DNA of 64,000 nucleotides from Paenibacillus phytorum (lineage in GTDB: Bacteria > Bacillota > Bacilli > Paenibacillales > NBRC-103111): contig NZ_WHOA01000007.1 of assembly GCF_013141715.1 (NCBI RefSeq), positions 62,001-126,000 on the forward strand, in the 5' to 3' direction. How positions within the stretch are numbered: position 1 is the first letter of the stretch; each line of letters begins with the position of its first letter. A program made the position numbers and the translations under genes. Below, in pieces: positions 16,887-25,661 of the stretch. The notes beneath the pieces are model-generated. The model did no database searches, was not told the DNA's origin, and was given only the letters and a program-made list of their open reading frames with translations.

Positions 16887-18233
16887 ATGGGTATAGCATA
16901 TAAAAAACCAGAGCAAGAGTCCAGTGGATGGAAAGGCAACTCGCCGATGCCTAGTCTGCCTGAAGTCCATCATAGTATGCGCGTACCAAAGAAAGCGGGC
17001 TTTTTCCGTAAACTGCTTGCTTTTGTAGGTCCGGGCTATCTCGTAGCCGTAGGGTATATGGATCCGGGAAATTGGGCGACTGATCTAGCAGGTGGTTCCC
17101 AATTCGGATATACATTGCTTTCTGTTATTTTAATATCAAATTTGATGGCGATTCTGCTGCAAGCTTTGTCTGGTCGCCTAGGAATTGTTACAGGTCGAGA
17201 CTTAGCGCAAGCTTGTCGTGATCATTATAGTAAACCAGTTTCATTCGGACTATGGTTGTTATGTGAGTTAGCTATTGCTGCATGTGATCTGGCTGAAGTC
17301 ATTGGCGCAGCGATTGCCTTACAGTTATTGTTCGGTCTACCCCTTATTTATGGAGTCATTCTTACTTCGTTAGATGTTCTTTTGGTTCTTATGCTGCAAA
17401 AAAAGGGATTTCGATACATCGAAGCCATGGTTATTAGTCTAATCGCTCTAATTACGTTTTGCTTCGTGATGGAACTTATTTTCTCAAGACCTGATTTTGC
17501 TGCTGTTGCCGTTGGTTTTATTCCTAGAACGGAAATTGTAACGAACCCAGCTATGCTATATATCGCTCTTGGTATTCTGGGAGCTACTGTGATGCCTCAT
17601 AATTTATATTTACATTCTTCTATTGTACAAACACGCAAAATCGAGCCAACGGTAGAAGGTAAACGTGAAGCAATTAAATTCGCCACAATCGATTCGACTG
17701 TAGCTTTAATGCTGGCTTTGTTCGTCAATGCCGCGATACTCATTCTTTCTGCAGCAGCCTTTCATTCGGCAGGTAAAGAAGTAGCGGAAATACAAGATGC
17801 TTATCATCTTTTGGGGCCAATGCTGGGCACAGGTGCCGCGAGTATTCTGTTTGCAGTTGCGCTGCTAGCTTCAGGGCAAAATTCTACACTTACAGGTACA
17901 TTAGCCGGTCAGATTGTGATGGAGGGCTTCCTTAACATTAGACTCACTCCTTGGCTGCGCCGATTAATTACACGATTGATCGCGATCGTGCCTGCGGTCA
18001 TTGTCATTGGTATTTATGGAGAGAGCGGCGCTACAGATTTACTCGTTCTCAGTCAGGTGATATTATCCTTGCAACTCTCCTTTGCAGTTATTCCTCTTGT
18101 TACATTTACTTCGGACCGAAAGAAGATGGGGGAGCTAGTAACGCCAAAGTGGATGATTGTCCTAAGTTGGTTTGTGGCTATTTTGATTGCCGGCTTGAAT
18201 GCTTACTTACTTTACACCACATTTTTTGGCTAA
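16887..18233 (+). CDS. mntH: NRAMP family divalent metal transporter (MntH)
   Basis: A 448-residue proton-coupled Mn2+/Fe2+ importer with eleven predicted membrane helices after a soluble 45-residue N-terminus. The metal-binding motif of helix 1 is [11 protein letters not shown], and that of helix 6 is [14 protein letters not shown], both complete. The internal [20 protein letters not shown] loop is also NRAMP-specific. The ATG follows GAAGGG. It is transcribed alone and ends at a terminator at 18254-18284. A possible MntR dyad in the upstream gap would fit Mn-dependent repression. Confidence 0.93.
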   Translation: MGIAYKKPEQESSGWKGNSPMPSLPEVHHSMRVPKKAGFFRKLLAFVGPGYLVAVGYMDPGNWATDLAGGSQFGYTLLSVILISNLMAILLQALSGRLGIVTGRDLAQACRDHYSKPVSFGLWLLCELAIAACDLAEVIGAAIALQLLFGLPLIYGVILTSLDVLLVLMLQKKGFRYIEAMVISLIALITFCFVMELIFSRPDFAAVAVGFIPRTEIVTNPAMLYIALGILGATVMPHNLYLHSSIVQTRKIEPTVEGKREAIKFATIDSTVALMLALFVNAAILILSAAAFHSAGKEVAEIQDAYHLLGPMLGTGAASILFAVALLASGQNSTLTGTLAGQIVMEGFLNIRLTPWLRRLITRLIAIVPAVIVIGIYGESGATDLLVLSQVILSLQLSFAVIPLVTFTSDRKKMGELVTPKWMIVLSWFVAILIAGLNAYLLYTTFFG

Positions 18234-18253
18234 TAAAATATGGAATAGAAATG

Positions 18254-18284
18254 GAAAATCGGGGGAGCAATCTTCCGATTTTTA
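18254..18284 (+). terminator. Terminator of mntH
   Basis: AATCGGGGGA and TCTTCCGATT pair around a short loop and are followed by TTTATTT. Confidence 0.65.
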
Positions 18285-18383
18285 TTTCCCCTCTTTTTCT
18301 TAAGCCTAAACAATGGTAAGATAGAGAGCAGTGTAGAAATGGCAAGTGGTCTATATGTACTTCATTGAAGGGGGAAAAGGCTT

Positions 18384-18773
18384 TTGCTTAAGAGAACTTT
18401 AATCGGATTACTTCGCAGTCATGAAACGACCGGAGATAAAGCCAAAGATCCTTTGCTTAAAACAAGATATTACAAGCTTCCTAAAGAACAGGTATGGGAA
18501 GAAGTCACTGCCGTTCTGAAAAAAACGCCGGGCTATAAACTTCTCCATGAAGTTCAAAATGTAGGTGAAATTCTCGCGGAACGTAAAACAGTGACTGGAC
18601 GAACACAGGATGTAACGTTAACGCTATTTGGGATTAATCCCGTGAAAACCGCGGTAGACATTTATTCAGCATCCCGAGGCTCAATGGGGGATCTGGGTTC
18701 CAATTACCGTACTATTATAGATATTTATAAACAATTAGACAGAAAACTTGCTACTTATAAGATTGAAGGATAA
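18384..18773 (+). CDS. Hypothetical cytosolic protein
   Basis: A 129-residue soluble protein starting at TTG, 15 bases after a GGGGG ribosome-like site. Recognisable stretches are TRYYKLPKEQVWEEVTAVLKK and AERKTVTGRTQDVTLTLFGI, which suggest an alpha/beta fold with a beta-sheet like DUF1499-type proteins; that is a guess. It lies alone between mntH and tpx, with terminators on both sides. I do not recognise the family. Confidence 0.65.
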   Translation: MLKRTLIGLLRSHETTGDKAKDPLLKTRYYKLPKEQVWEEVTAVLKKTPGYKLLHEVQNVGEILAERKTVTGRTQDVTLTLFGINPVKTAVDIYSASRGSMGDLGSNYRTIIDIYKQLDRKLATYKIEG

Positions 18774-18774
18774 C

Positions 18775-18815
18775 AAAAACAGCAGGGAAGCTAGGCCTCC
18801 TTGCTGTTTTATTTT
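18775..18815. terminator. Bidirectional terminator before tpx
   Basis: AAAAACAGCAGGGA and TCCTTGCTGTTTT form a stem between two convergent genes. Confidence 0.8.
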
Positions 18816-18822
18816 ATGTGTA

Positions 18823-19341
18823 TTAAACTAATTTTTTGACAGCTTCTACGGCTGTTTCATAATTAGGGTGAGCCGTCATTTCGCCCAGGTATTCAACGTA
18901 TTGAACGGTATCATTCGCATCGATAACGAAAATGGAACGCATATCAAGTTGAAGCTCTTTGATCAATACGCCATAAGCTTCGCCGAAGGATTTTGTTTTA
19001 TAATCGGACAAAGTGATCACTTTGTCAATACCTGCTGCACCACACCAGCGGGATTGTGCAAAAGGAAGATCAACACTGATTGTAAGAACAGCAACATTAT
19101 CGCCTAGACCTGCTGCTTCTTCATTGAAGCGGCGAGTTTGTGCGTCACAAACGCCTGTATCCAAAGATGGAACAACGCTGATCAGCTTTACTTTACCTGC
19201 ATAATCTGCGAGGGAAACTTGAGTCATCAAATCTTTGTTAACTGTGAAGTTAGGTGCTTTGTCACCCACTTTAATTTCAGGTCCTACCAAAGTAATCGGA
19301 TTGCCTTTAATGGTAGCAACACCAGTACGTTCTTGTGCCAT
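18823..19341 (-). CDS. tpx: Thiol peroxidase (Tpx)
   Basis: A 172-residue atypical 2-Cys peroxiredoxin that reduces hydrogen and alkyl peroxides using thioredoxin. The peroxidatic Cys is in VVPSLDTGVCDAQTRRF, and the resolving Cys in FAQSRWCGAAGI, as in all Tpx proteins. Length and N-terminus (ERTGVATIKGNPITLVG) are typical. AGAGGAGG precedes the ATG. It is divergent from a LysR-type gene whose promoter overlaps its own, a classical regulator-target layout. Confidence 0.95.
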   Translation of the reverse strand: MAQERTGVATIKGNPITLVGPEIKVGDKAPNFTVNKDLMTQVSLADYAGKVKLISVVPSLDTGVCDAQTRRFNEEAAGLGDNVAVLTISVDLPFAQSRWCGAAGIDKVITLSDYKTKSFGEAYGVLIKELQLDMRSIFVIDANDTVQYVEYLGEMTAHPNYETAVEAVKKLV

Positions 19342-19381
19342 ATGAACTGTTTCCTCCTCTATTTTCCATACTAAATAACAA

Positions 19382-19440
19382 CTTATTTATTATAAGCTTT
19401 TTCAACTTAGGTTGTCCAATCGTTACTGTAAGGCTATAAT
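19382..19440. promoter_or_regulatory. Overlapping divergent promoters of tpx and the LysR gene
   Basis: Plus strand: TTGTCC (19412-19417), 17 bases, TATAAT (19435-19440) for the regulator. Minus strand: TTGGAC (19414-19419) and TATAAT (19389-19394), spacing 19, for tpx. The two -35 boxes overlap. A perfect dyad CTTAT-N5-ATAAG (19382-19396) with the T-N11-A spacing of LysR sites covers the tpx -10. Confidence 0.55.
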
Positions 19441-19502
19441 TTAAATGTTTAAAGATCATATAAGCTCGCAATCACGTAAGAAAAGTCGGGGGATTTATCC
19501 AA

Positions 19503-20387
19503 GTGGAATTAAGACAATTGCAGTACTTTGTAAAAGTAGCAAGAAAGCAGCATGTAACCCAAGCTGCGGAAGAAATGCATGTGGCGCAATCAGCCGTTAG
19601 CCGGCAGATTCATCTTTTAGAAGAAGAGCTCGGTATTAATTTGTTTGTGCAAAAAGGTCGTAATCTTCATCTTACCTCAGTAGGTCATTTATTCTTAAGC
19701 CGAGTCGAGGGGATATTGACGGACTTGGAACGCGCTGTTGGCGAAATACATGAATTTCTTGACCCGGAAGCCGGGGAAATTCGCATTGGGTTTCCACATA
19801 GCCTGGTCATCAATTTGCTCCCTGCTGTCGTTGCAGCTTTTAAAAAAGATCACCCTAACGTTAAATTCAGACTCCGTCAAGGGACTTATACGTCCTTAAT
19901 CCGAGATGTCTCTAAGGGAGAGATAGATCTGGCTTTCATTTCGCCATTTCCAGAAACTCATGAACATGTTTCGGGTGAAATTTTGTTAACCGAAGAGCTG
20001 TATGCGATAATTCCCTCCAACCATATCCTTGCGGATTACACATCCATACGACTGGAGCAGTTAAAGAATGAGCCATTCGTTATGTTTAGTGAAGAATATA
20101 CGCTGCGTTCGATTGTGATGGAGGCTTGCTTGAAAGCGGGCTTCGTTCCGAAGATTGAGTTCGAAGGTGAAGAAACAGATACCATTCGGGGGTTAGTTGC
20201 CGCGGGTATGGGGGTGAGCTTACTTCCTTCTATGGCTTTAATGGAAAGTGGTCAAATGCAACCGGTCAAAATTCGTGTGACCGATCCTGTGGTCACTAGA
20301 ACTGTCGGTTTAATTCGCCGAAAAGGTGAAAAGCTTCCTTTGGTGGCTGAAGTTTTCAGACGGTTTCTATGTGATTATTTTCAATGA
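19503..20387 (+). CDS. LysR family regulator, GltC-like
   Basis: A 294-residue LysR regulator. The winged helix-turn-helix occupies residues 1-60 (MELRQLQYFVKVARKQHVTQ, then VAQSAVSRQIHLLEEELG), followed by a linker and a two-lobed effector domain (EIRIGFPHSL, DLAFISPFPE, LVAAGMGVSLLPS). The string ELRQLQYF...HVAQSAVSRQI...EGEETDTIRGLVAAGMGV is close to B. subtilis GltC. Glutamate synthase genes are not nearby; the divergent neighbour is tpx, so its local target may be tpx. The start is GTG at 19503. A terminator follows. Confidence 0.88.
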   Translation: MELRQLQYFVKVARKQHVTQAAEEMHVAQSAVSRQIHLLEEELGINLFVQKGRNLHLTSVGHLFLSRVEGILTDLERAVGEIHEFLDPEAGEIRIGFPHSLVINLLPAVVAAFKKDHPNVKFRLRQGTYTSLIRDVSKGEIDLAFISPFPETHEHVSGEILLTEELYAIIPSNHILADYTSIRLEQLKNEPFVMFSEEYTLRSIVMEACLKAGFVPKIEFEGEETDTIRGLVAAGMGVSLLPSMALMESGQMQPVKIRVTDPVVTRTVGLIRRKGEKLPLVAEVFRRFLCDYFQ

Positions 20388-20440
20388 AAAAAAGCTCATC
20401 TTGTGTATGTGAATGACACCATACAAGATGAGCTTTTTTG
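20388..20440. terminator. Bidirectional terminator between LysR gene and yugP
   Basis: AAAAAAGCTCATCTTGT and ACAAGATGAGCTTTTTT are perfect complements around an 18-base loop. Confidence 0.9.
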
Positions 20441-20441
20441 T

Positions 20442-21131
20442 TTAATCGTTACTATTACGGCCATTAAAGATCATGATATATTTCAGAAGTTCAAGAACGG
20501 AGATTAATGCGGCTGCCACGTACGTAAGAGCGGCTGCATTCAATACCTTGGCTACCCCGCGTTCTTCTTCATTAGAGATGAAGCCCTCGGCGATCATTAA
20601 ATCTCTGGCTCTTGAGCTAGCGTTAAATTCTACTGGCAGTGTAACTAATTGAAAAGCAACGGCTGCTGCGAAAAAGATAATACCAAGACCGAGTAGCCAT
20701 GGGATCTGTTGGAAGAAGAAGCCGGCTAGTATGAGCAAGGGAGCTACACCGGAAGCGAAATTAACAACCGGGAACATGCGGTGCCTTGCGACAAGCATTG
20801 GATAGTGAACTTGGTGTTGAATGGCATGGCCTACCTCGTGACAGGCGACAGCGACAGCTGATATGGAGCTTTCGTAATAGACTGGTTCAGATAAACGTAC
20901 TACTCTGGCTAACGGATCATAGTGATCTGATAGGGTGCCAGGTACAGCTTCTACTGGAACATCATACAGTCCGTTGGCATCAAGCATGCGTCTTGCCGCT
21001 TGAGCTCCTGACATTCCTGAGTAAATTGGAACTTGGGACCACTTGTTGAATGTTCCCCGTACTCGAAACGAGGCCCACAACGAAAGTCCGAATGCAATAA
21101 TAATTAGAAAATCCATGGGATGAAAAAACAT
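20442..21131 (-). CDS. yugP: YugP family membrane zinc metallopeptidase
   Basis: A 229-residue membrane protein with an N-terminal helix, the zinc motif HEVGHAIQH at about residue 117, and three further helices. The family strings MSGAQAARRMLDANGL, SDHYDPLARVVRLSEPVY and LPVEFNASSRA (third ligand region) are present. It is expected to be a cytoplasmic-membrane zincin of unknown substrate. CGGAGG precedes the ATG. It starts 21 bases after the MerR-type gene on the same strand, so both probably share a transcript. Confidence 0.88.
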   Translation of the reverse strand: MFFHPMDFLIIIAFGLSLWASFRVRGTFNKWSQVPIYSGMSGAQAARRMLDANGLYDVPVEAVPGTLSDHYDPLARVVRLSEPVYYESSISAVAVACHEVGHAIQHQVHYPMLVARHRMFPVVNFASGVAPLLILAGFFFQQIPWLLGLGIIFFAAAVAFQLVTLPVEFNASSRARDLMIAEGFISNEEERGVAKVLNAAALTYVAAALISVLELLKYIMIFNGRNSND

Positions 21132-21152
21132 TTGACATTCCTCCGTATTTCG

Positions 21153-21593
21153 TTATGAGAACGGATTTTTACCTAGAAGAACAATTAGCGCTTCAATACA
21201 GGCCGCGGTTGGCTGAGTAAGTATTCGGGAAAGCTTCTTCATTTGATTTGGTTTCAACTGTTGGATGATGGGTCCCAGCTCTTTAGCTTCTTTCATTAGC
21301 TGCTCTAGATGAATCTGGATAGATGTCAGCTTATCTCTCACTGTATCATCTGGCGACACTTTACTCCATTGTTGTAAATTCGCTTTGATTTCCTCTAAGG
21401 TATATTTCTCGTTCTTCATAGATTCAATACGTTTAAGTCGAGTCAAAGTTTCATCACTATAAAGTCGATAATTCGTATCTGATCTCTTCTCGGGCTCAAT
21501 CAAGTTCAACTTGGTGTAGTAATCAATGGTTCGAGAACTGACATCGGCAAGTTTGGCTAGTTCTCCGATTTTATAAAGCTTCTCTTTTCCCAT
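21153..21593 (-). CDS. MerR family transcriptional regulator
   Basis: A 146-residue regulator with a MerR-type N-terminal helix-turn-helix (LYKIGELAKLADVSSRTIDY, then YTKLNLIEPEKR, then NYRLYSDETLTRLKRIE) and a C-terminal coiled coil. I see no Cys cluster of metal-sensing MerR proteins. The C-terminal part (PNQMKKLSRILTQ) is short, so no large ligand domain. It is divergent from amtB and heads a two-gene unit with yugP, one of which it might control; that is inference. Confidence 0.85.
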   Translation of the reverse strand: MGKEKLYKIGELAKLADVSSRTIDYYTKLNLIEPEKRSDTNYRLYSDETLTRLKRIESMKNEKYTLEEIKANLQQWSKVSPDDTVRDKLTSIQIHLEQLMKEAKELGPIIQQLKPNQMKKLSRILTQPTAACIEALIVLLGKNPFS

Positions 21594-21813
21594 AATAAGT
21601 TCACCTCTACTCCAATGTTATGTAGGAATTCTTCTATATAGTAATGATACCTGATTACAAACCGTACAGTCAAACGTAATACTTTTCAAACCTGACATTG
21701 ATCTTAGGATAGGAATTGTAACATTTCCCTCGACCTATGAACGAAAACACGAATTATGCCTGTTTAATGTGAGGTTATTTTTCGTTTTTTTCAATTTTTT
21801 AAAGAAAATCCTA

Positions 21814-21842
21814 TTGTCAAACCCATTTAACCTGTATATAAT
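21814..21842 (+). promoter_or_regulatory. SigA promoter of amtB
   Basis: TTGTCA (21814-21819) and TATAAT (21837-21842) are 17 bases apart. The expected start is near 21849. Confidence 0.75.
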
Positions 21843-21863
21843 GACATTAAGAGTTTCATTACA

Positions 21864-21880
21864 TGTTACTTAATATAACA
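21864..21880 (+). promoter_or_regulatory. GlnR/TnrA-type operator in the amtB leader
   Basis: TGTTACTTAATATAACA matches the GlnR/TnrA consensus TGTNANAWWWTNTNACA at all but one defined position and is a near-perfect palindrome. It lies at about +16 to +32, a position that suits repression. Confidence 0.65.
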
Positions 21881-21899
21881 TTAAAAAGGAAGTGGTCGT

Positions 21900-23285
21900 A
21901 TGCTTAAGAAGTTGTTGTTAGCTTTCGGCGTTATGGCATTATTGTTCCCTACTCTCGCATTTGCTGCAGATGAAGCAACAGTACCCCAACTTCAAAGTGC
22001 AATCGATGCTGTTTGGGTTATGTTAGCAGCTATTTTGGTCATCTTCATGCAAGCTGGTTTTGCTTTATTAGAAGCGGGGTCTACTAGAATGAAAAATGCC
22101 GGTCACGTAGCCGGTAAAACAATTTTAACTTTTGGCTTATGTGCCATCGCTTTCTGGGCTGTAGGTTTCGGTTTCGCCTTCGGTGACGGAAATGCTTTCT
22201 TCGGAACGACAGGGTTCTTCGTTACAGGTTTAGAAGATCAAGCGGCAGCGGCATTCGGATCCCTTTCTTTCTCAGATGTACCTATTGGGATTAAATTCTT
22301 GTTCCAATTAGCTTTCGCAGGTGTATCCTTAGCGATTGCATGGGGCGGATTTGCAGAAAGAGCAAAACTTCCAGTTTACTTCATCTTTGGAATTTTGTTT
22401 ACAGTCGTGATTTATCCAATCGTTGCTCACTGGGTATGGGGCGGCGGCTGGTTGAGCAAGCTTGGGATGCAAGATTTCGCAGGGTCAACAGTTGTTCACT
22501 TACAAGGTGCAACAGCGGCGCTCGTAGCTACTATCTTGTTAAAACCACGTATTGGCAAATATAATAAAGATAAAACGCCTAACTTGATTCCTGGTCACAA
22601 CCAAGTGTTGTCTGTTCTCGGTGTTATCATTCTTTGGATTGGTTGGTTCGGTTTCAACCCAGGTAGTACACTAAGTGCAATGAATGATGGGTTCTTTGGT
22701 TATATTGCTTTGACAACGAACATGGCTGCTGCGGCAGGCGGAGTTGCGGCTCTTATCATTTCTTGGATGTACTTCGGTAAAGCAGATATTCCTAGTATGT
22801 TAAACGGTGTTCTTGCGGCGCTTGTTGCGATTACAGCAGCTTGTGCATTCGTAGATACTTGGGCTGCCATTGTAATTGGTGCGGTAGCTGGTATTGTTAC
22901 ATTCTTCACAGCACAATGGTTTGAAAGAGCTGGCATCGACGATCCGATCTATGCTTTCTCCGTTCATGGTATCGCAGGTATTTGGGGGACTCTTTCCACT
23001 GGTTTGTTCGCAACACCTGAGCTTTCAGCGAAGGTTGGTGTCGGTGGTGCGGGATTGTTCTACGGCGGTGGTTTACACCAATTGGGCATTCAAGCACTAG
23101 GTTTAGCTGGAGCATTTGTATTCGTACTTGTTCTTTCCTTTATTATCTTAGGTATACTGAAAGCTACAATTGGTCTTCGTGTTACAGAAGAAGAAGAAAT
23201 TATTGGTCTGGATTTATCTGAACATGGTTCTTATGGATATCCAGAACAAATGAAAAAAGCAGCTCAAAACGGCGTGTCCGTTTAA
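21900..23285 (+). CDS. amtB: Ammonium transporter
   Basis: A 461-residue Amt/Rh channel with a cleavable signal peptide (to AFAADEA) and eleven membrane helices. The twin pore histidines are in YPIVAHWVWGGGW and AFSVHGIAGIWG. The signatures NAGHVAGKT and WGGFAERAKLP are also present. The cytoplasmic tail (LRVTEEEEIIGLDLSEHGSY) is the usual regulatory C-terminus that contacts PII-type proteins. No PII gene follows; instead two soluble enzymes follow at short spacing. A GlnR/TnrA-like site and a good promoter lie upstream, consistent with nitrogen control. Confidence 0.95.
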   Translation: MLKKLLLAFGVMALLFPTLAFAADEATVPQLQSAIDAVWVMLAAILVIFMQAGFALLEAGSTRMKNAGHVAGKTILTFGLCAIAFWAVGFGFAFGDGNAFFGTTGFFVTGLEDQAAAAFGSLSFSDVPIGIKFLFQLAFAGVSLAIAWGGFAERAKLPVYFIFGILFTVVIYPIVAHWVWGGGWLSKLGMQDFAGSTVVHLQGATAALVATILLKPRIGKYNKDKTPNLIPGHNQVLSVLGVIILWIGWFGFNPGSTLSAMNDGFFGYIALTTNMAAAAGGVAALIISWMYFGKADIPSMLNGVLAALVAITAACAFVDTWAAIVIGAVAGIVTFFTAQWFERAGIDDPIYAFSVHGIAGIWGTLSTGLFATPELSAKVGVGGAGLFYGGGLHQLGIQALGLAGAFVFVLVLSFIILGILKATIGLRVTEEEEIIGLDLSEHGSYGYPEQMKKAAQNGVSV

Positions 23286-23324
23286 TACCACATACACTTT
23301 CTACTAGAGCAAAGGGGATGCAAC

Positions 23325-24407
23325 ATGAATCATCTCTCAATGGAACAGATCCTGGAACGCATCTATCAATCGGAACAGTTCGATGAGATGCGAATAACCA
23401 GAGATCAGGTGCATGAGATGTTTCGGGAGCATCTCCTTTTCTCTCATTCACCTGAAATTGGGCGAAAAGTGAATCAAATTCACGATGCCTTCATTCACAG
23501 GACGATAGAACTGGCTGAACATATGTTGGAGGATGAAGGGTTCGGGAAACCGCCTGTTTCTTATGCATTTATATTGTTGGGCAGTGGAGGGAGACGTGAA
23601 CAAACGCTTTGGAGTGATCAAGATAACGGACTTATTTATGAAGAAAGTGAAGATCACACAGAGGAAGAATTAGATGACTATTTTATCAAACTTGTAGATT
23701 GTATCCTTCGTGGTCTTGATATTTTAGGCTATCCGCCTTGTGAAGGAAATGTGATCTCGAGCAACAAGCAATGGCGTAAGCCGTTATCATCGTATATTGA
23801 GATGATGACAGCATGGTTTATGGAGCCGAATTGGGAGAACGTTCGTTATTTGCTCATCCTTGCTGACATGCGCTGTATCTTCGGTTCTAAAGTTATGGTA
23901 GATCGGCTCAAAGGCGAGTTTCTTGCTTTTGTTCAGGAACATCCGAGTATCTTGAAGTATTTGTTATCCAATACACTCCATCACAGAATAACATTGGGCG
24001 TATTCGGACATCTGATTACTGAGAGATATGGAGAGGATGCAGGTGGGTTTGACATTAAATATGGCGCCTATATTCCTATTGTAAATGGGGTTCGACTTCT
24101 TGCTATTCAAGCAGGGATCATGCACTCATCTACGTTGGAGAGAATTAGATTGCTGCAGGAATCTTCCTTCATCCCTAAGCAATTAGCAGTGGAATGGCAG
24201 GCTGCTTTTGGAGTTGCGCTTAAGCTTAGAGATTTGACGCCTTTTCAGCTTGATGGTGAGAAGTATACGACAAGAGGCAAGCTAAGCGCTGAACAGTTGA
24301 CCAAAGAGATAAAGCAAGAATTAAAACAATGCCTGCGTACTGGGATGGAGTTACAAAAGTATGTTAGAAAATCAATCGATTCACACATAGAGACAGAAAA
24401 AGGTTAG
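23325..24407 (+). CDS. DUF294/GlnD-like nucleotidyltransferase-domain protein
   Basis: A 360-residue soluble protein. At about residues 86-108 it carries the nucleotidyltransferase motif LLGSGGRREQTLWSDQDNGL, matching GSGGR...DQDN of DUF294 proteins related to the PII uridylyltransferase domain of GlnD. The C-terminal 140 residues are helical and match the DUF294 C-terminal substrate-binding region. CBS and cNMP domains found in proteobacterial relatives are missing. It begins 39 bases after amtB, with no terminator, so the two are probably co-transcribed. Its target is unknown; a nitrogen-status role is inference from position. Confidence 0.8.
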   Translation: MNHLSMEQILERIYQSEQFDEMRITRDQVHEMFREHLLFSHSPEIGRKVNQIHDAFIHRTIELAEHMLEDEGFGKPPVSYAFILLGSGGRREQTLWSDQDNGLIYEESEDHTEEELDDYFIKLVDCILRGLDILGYPPCEGNVISSNKQWRKPLSSYIEMMTAWFMEPNWENVRYLLILADMRCIFGSKVMVDRLKGEFLAFVQEHPSILKYLLSNTLHHRITLGVFGHLITERYGEDAGGFDIKYGAYIPIVNGVRLLAIQAGIMHSSTLERIRLLQESSFIPKQLAVEWQAAFGVALKLRDLTPFQLDGEKYTTRGKLSAEQLTKEIKQELKQCLRTGMELQKYVRKSIDSHIETEKG

Positions 24408-24453
24408 AAATAATGGAAGTTATGTTTCATTGGATAGGGAGAGGTGATTCGAG

Positions 24454-25188
24454 ATGAAAGACATGCGTCCGGCTGGGCGAATGTGGCATTTGTACAAAAT
24501 GGGTGGTCTTACACCAGCGCTTACGTCCATGTTTGATGTGCAAAGTGCTCAACAGATGGCTTTTATTCGTTCTATGTTGAAGGAGCAAAGGAAAGATTCC
24601 CTCTTTGAGATACCGCTTCACTCGATGGAAATCGTTGTTTTTGATTTGGAAACGACGGGTTTCTCTCCTTATAACGGTGATGAGATTATTTCATTCGGAG
24701 GCGTCTCGGTCATTGGCGGAGAAGTGCAAAGTAATCATACATTCTATAGTACGGTAAATCCAAAACGTAAGATTCCGGATGAGATTGTCACCTTAACGGG
24801 TATTACGAACGAAATGGCCGCAGACGCGCCTGAATTAATAGGAGTGTTAAGTGATTTTTTGGAGTTTGTTGGGCAAAGAATACTGGTTGCGCATGCAACC
24901 GGGCATGATAAAAACTTCTTGAATTCGGCCCTATGGCGCACGTCCAAAGTGAGCTTATCACATCGTGTTCTCGATATTATGATGATTGCCAAATGGCTAA
25001 TGCCGAAGAGGAAAAATTTGAGCTTGGACTCACTGCTTCATGCCTATGATATTCCGGTAACGAATCGTCACCATGCACTTGAGGATTCCCTTATGACTGC
25101 GCAGCTGTGGTCTAGATTCATGGAGGAAATAAAATCAAGAAATGTAGATACCTTAGGTGATCTCTACGCCTTATTAAGCCATCACTGA
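24454..25188 (+). CDS. DnaQ-like 3'-5' exonuclease
   Basis: A 244-residue DEDDh exonuclease. Exo I is VVFDLETTGFSP, Exo II LVAHATGHDKNFL, and Exo III HHALEDSLMTAQLW, giving the full set of acidic residues and the catalytic His. An about 60-residue N-terminal extension (MRPAGRMWHLYKMGG) precedes the fold. AGGGAGAGGTG lies before the ATG. In proteobacteria such exonucleases often adjoin DUF294 genes near transporters; the same pairing appears here after amtB. The last bases overlap the convergent JAB gene by 7 bases. Confidence 0.85.
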   Translation: MKDMRPAGRMWHLYKMGGLTPALTSMFDVQSAQQMAFIRSMLKEQRKDSLFEIPLHSMEIVVFDLETTGFSPYNGDEIISFGGVSVIGGEVQSNHTFYSTVNPKRKIPDEIVTLTGITNEMAADAPELIGVLSDFLEFVGQRILVAHATGHDKNFLNSALWRTSKVSLSHRVLDIMMIAKWLMPKRKNLSLDSLLHAYDIPVTNRHHALEDSLMTAQLWSRFMEEIKSRNVDTLGDLYALLSHH

Positions 25189-25613
25189 CCGATGACAAAC
25201 GCAAGTTTGTGATAAGGGGTCTGTGGGGCTTTTTTTATTTGGTAAAGCTGTAGTTCGGGATGTTGCAATTGCTGAAAGGATAAAATCCAATAGGTAGGAA
25301 TCGAATGCCAGAGTGTTTGTAGATCCTGCTCCGAAGGAACTGGAGGAGCCGTTGGGTGCGAATGGAAAAGACCGATCACGGGGTTATTGCTGTCCATAAG
25401 ATAAGGGAGCATCTCTGCGGGACGTATTTCAAAACGATTTCTTGGGTTACTTGCGATATTACGTAAAGGAATGAAGGTATTCGCTTGCAGCTCTTCATCC
25501 TTGCCATGGGCTTGTCCACCGAGAATGAAACCGCATGCTTCTTCAGGGAGTTGTTGCAAGCTGTGGGAGATAAGGCCTTTGTAGAGCTCTTCAGTTATAT
25601 ATACATTCACCAT
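25182..25613 (-). CDS. JAB1/MPN (Mov34-type) metalloprotease domain protein
   Basis: A 143-residue stand-alone JAMM protein. The catalytic Glu is in PEEACGFILGG, and the zinc motif is GLFHSHPTAPPVPSEQDLQ, the complete HxH-x10-D pattern. Bacterial relatives cleave C-terminal extensions from ubiquitin-like sulfur carriers such as CysO or ThiS. No carrier or sulfurtransferase gene is nearby. The start has an excellent AGGAGGGGGG site. It is probably read through from the MFS gene upstream. Confidence 0.82.
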   Translation of the reverse strand: MVNVYITEELYKGLISHSLQQLPEEACGFILGGQAHGKDEELQANTFIPLRNIASNPRNRFEIRPAEMLPYLMDSNNPVIGLFHSHPTAPPVPSEQDLQTLWHSIPTYWILSFQQLQHPELQLYQIKKAPQTPYHKLAFVIGQ

Positions 25614-25661
25614 CTATCCCCCCCTCCTAATCAATGTGCATGTTAGAATGAGGTTAGTATA

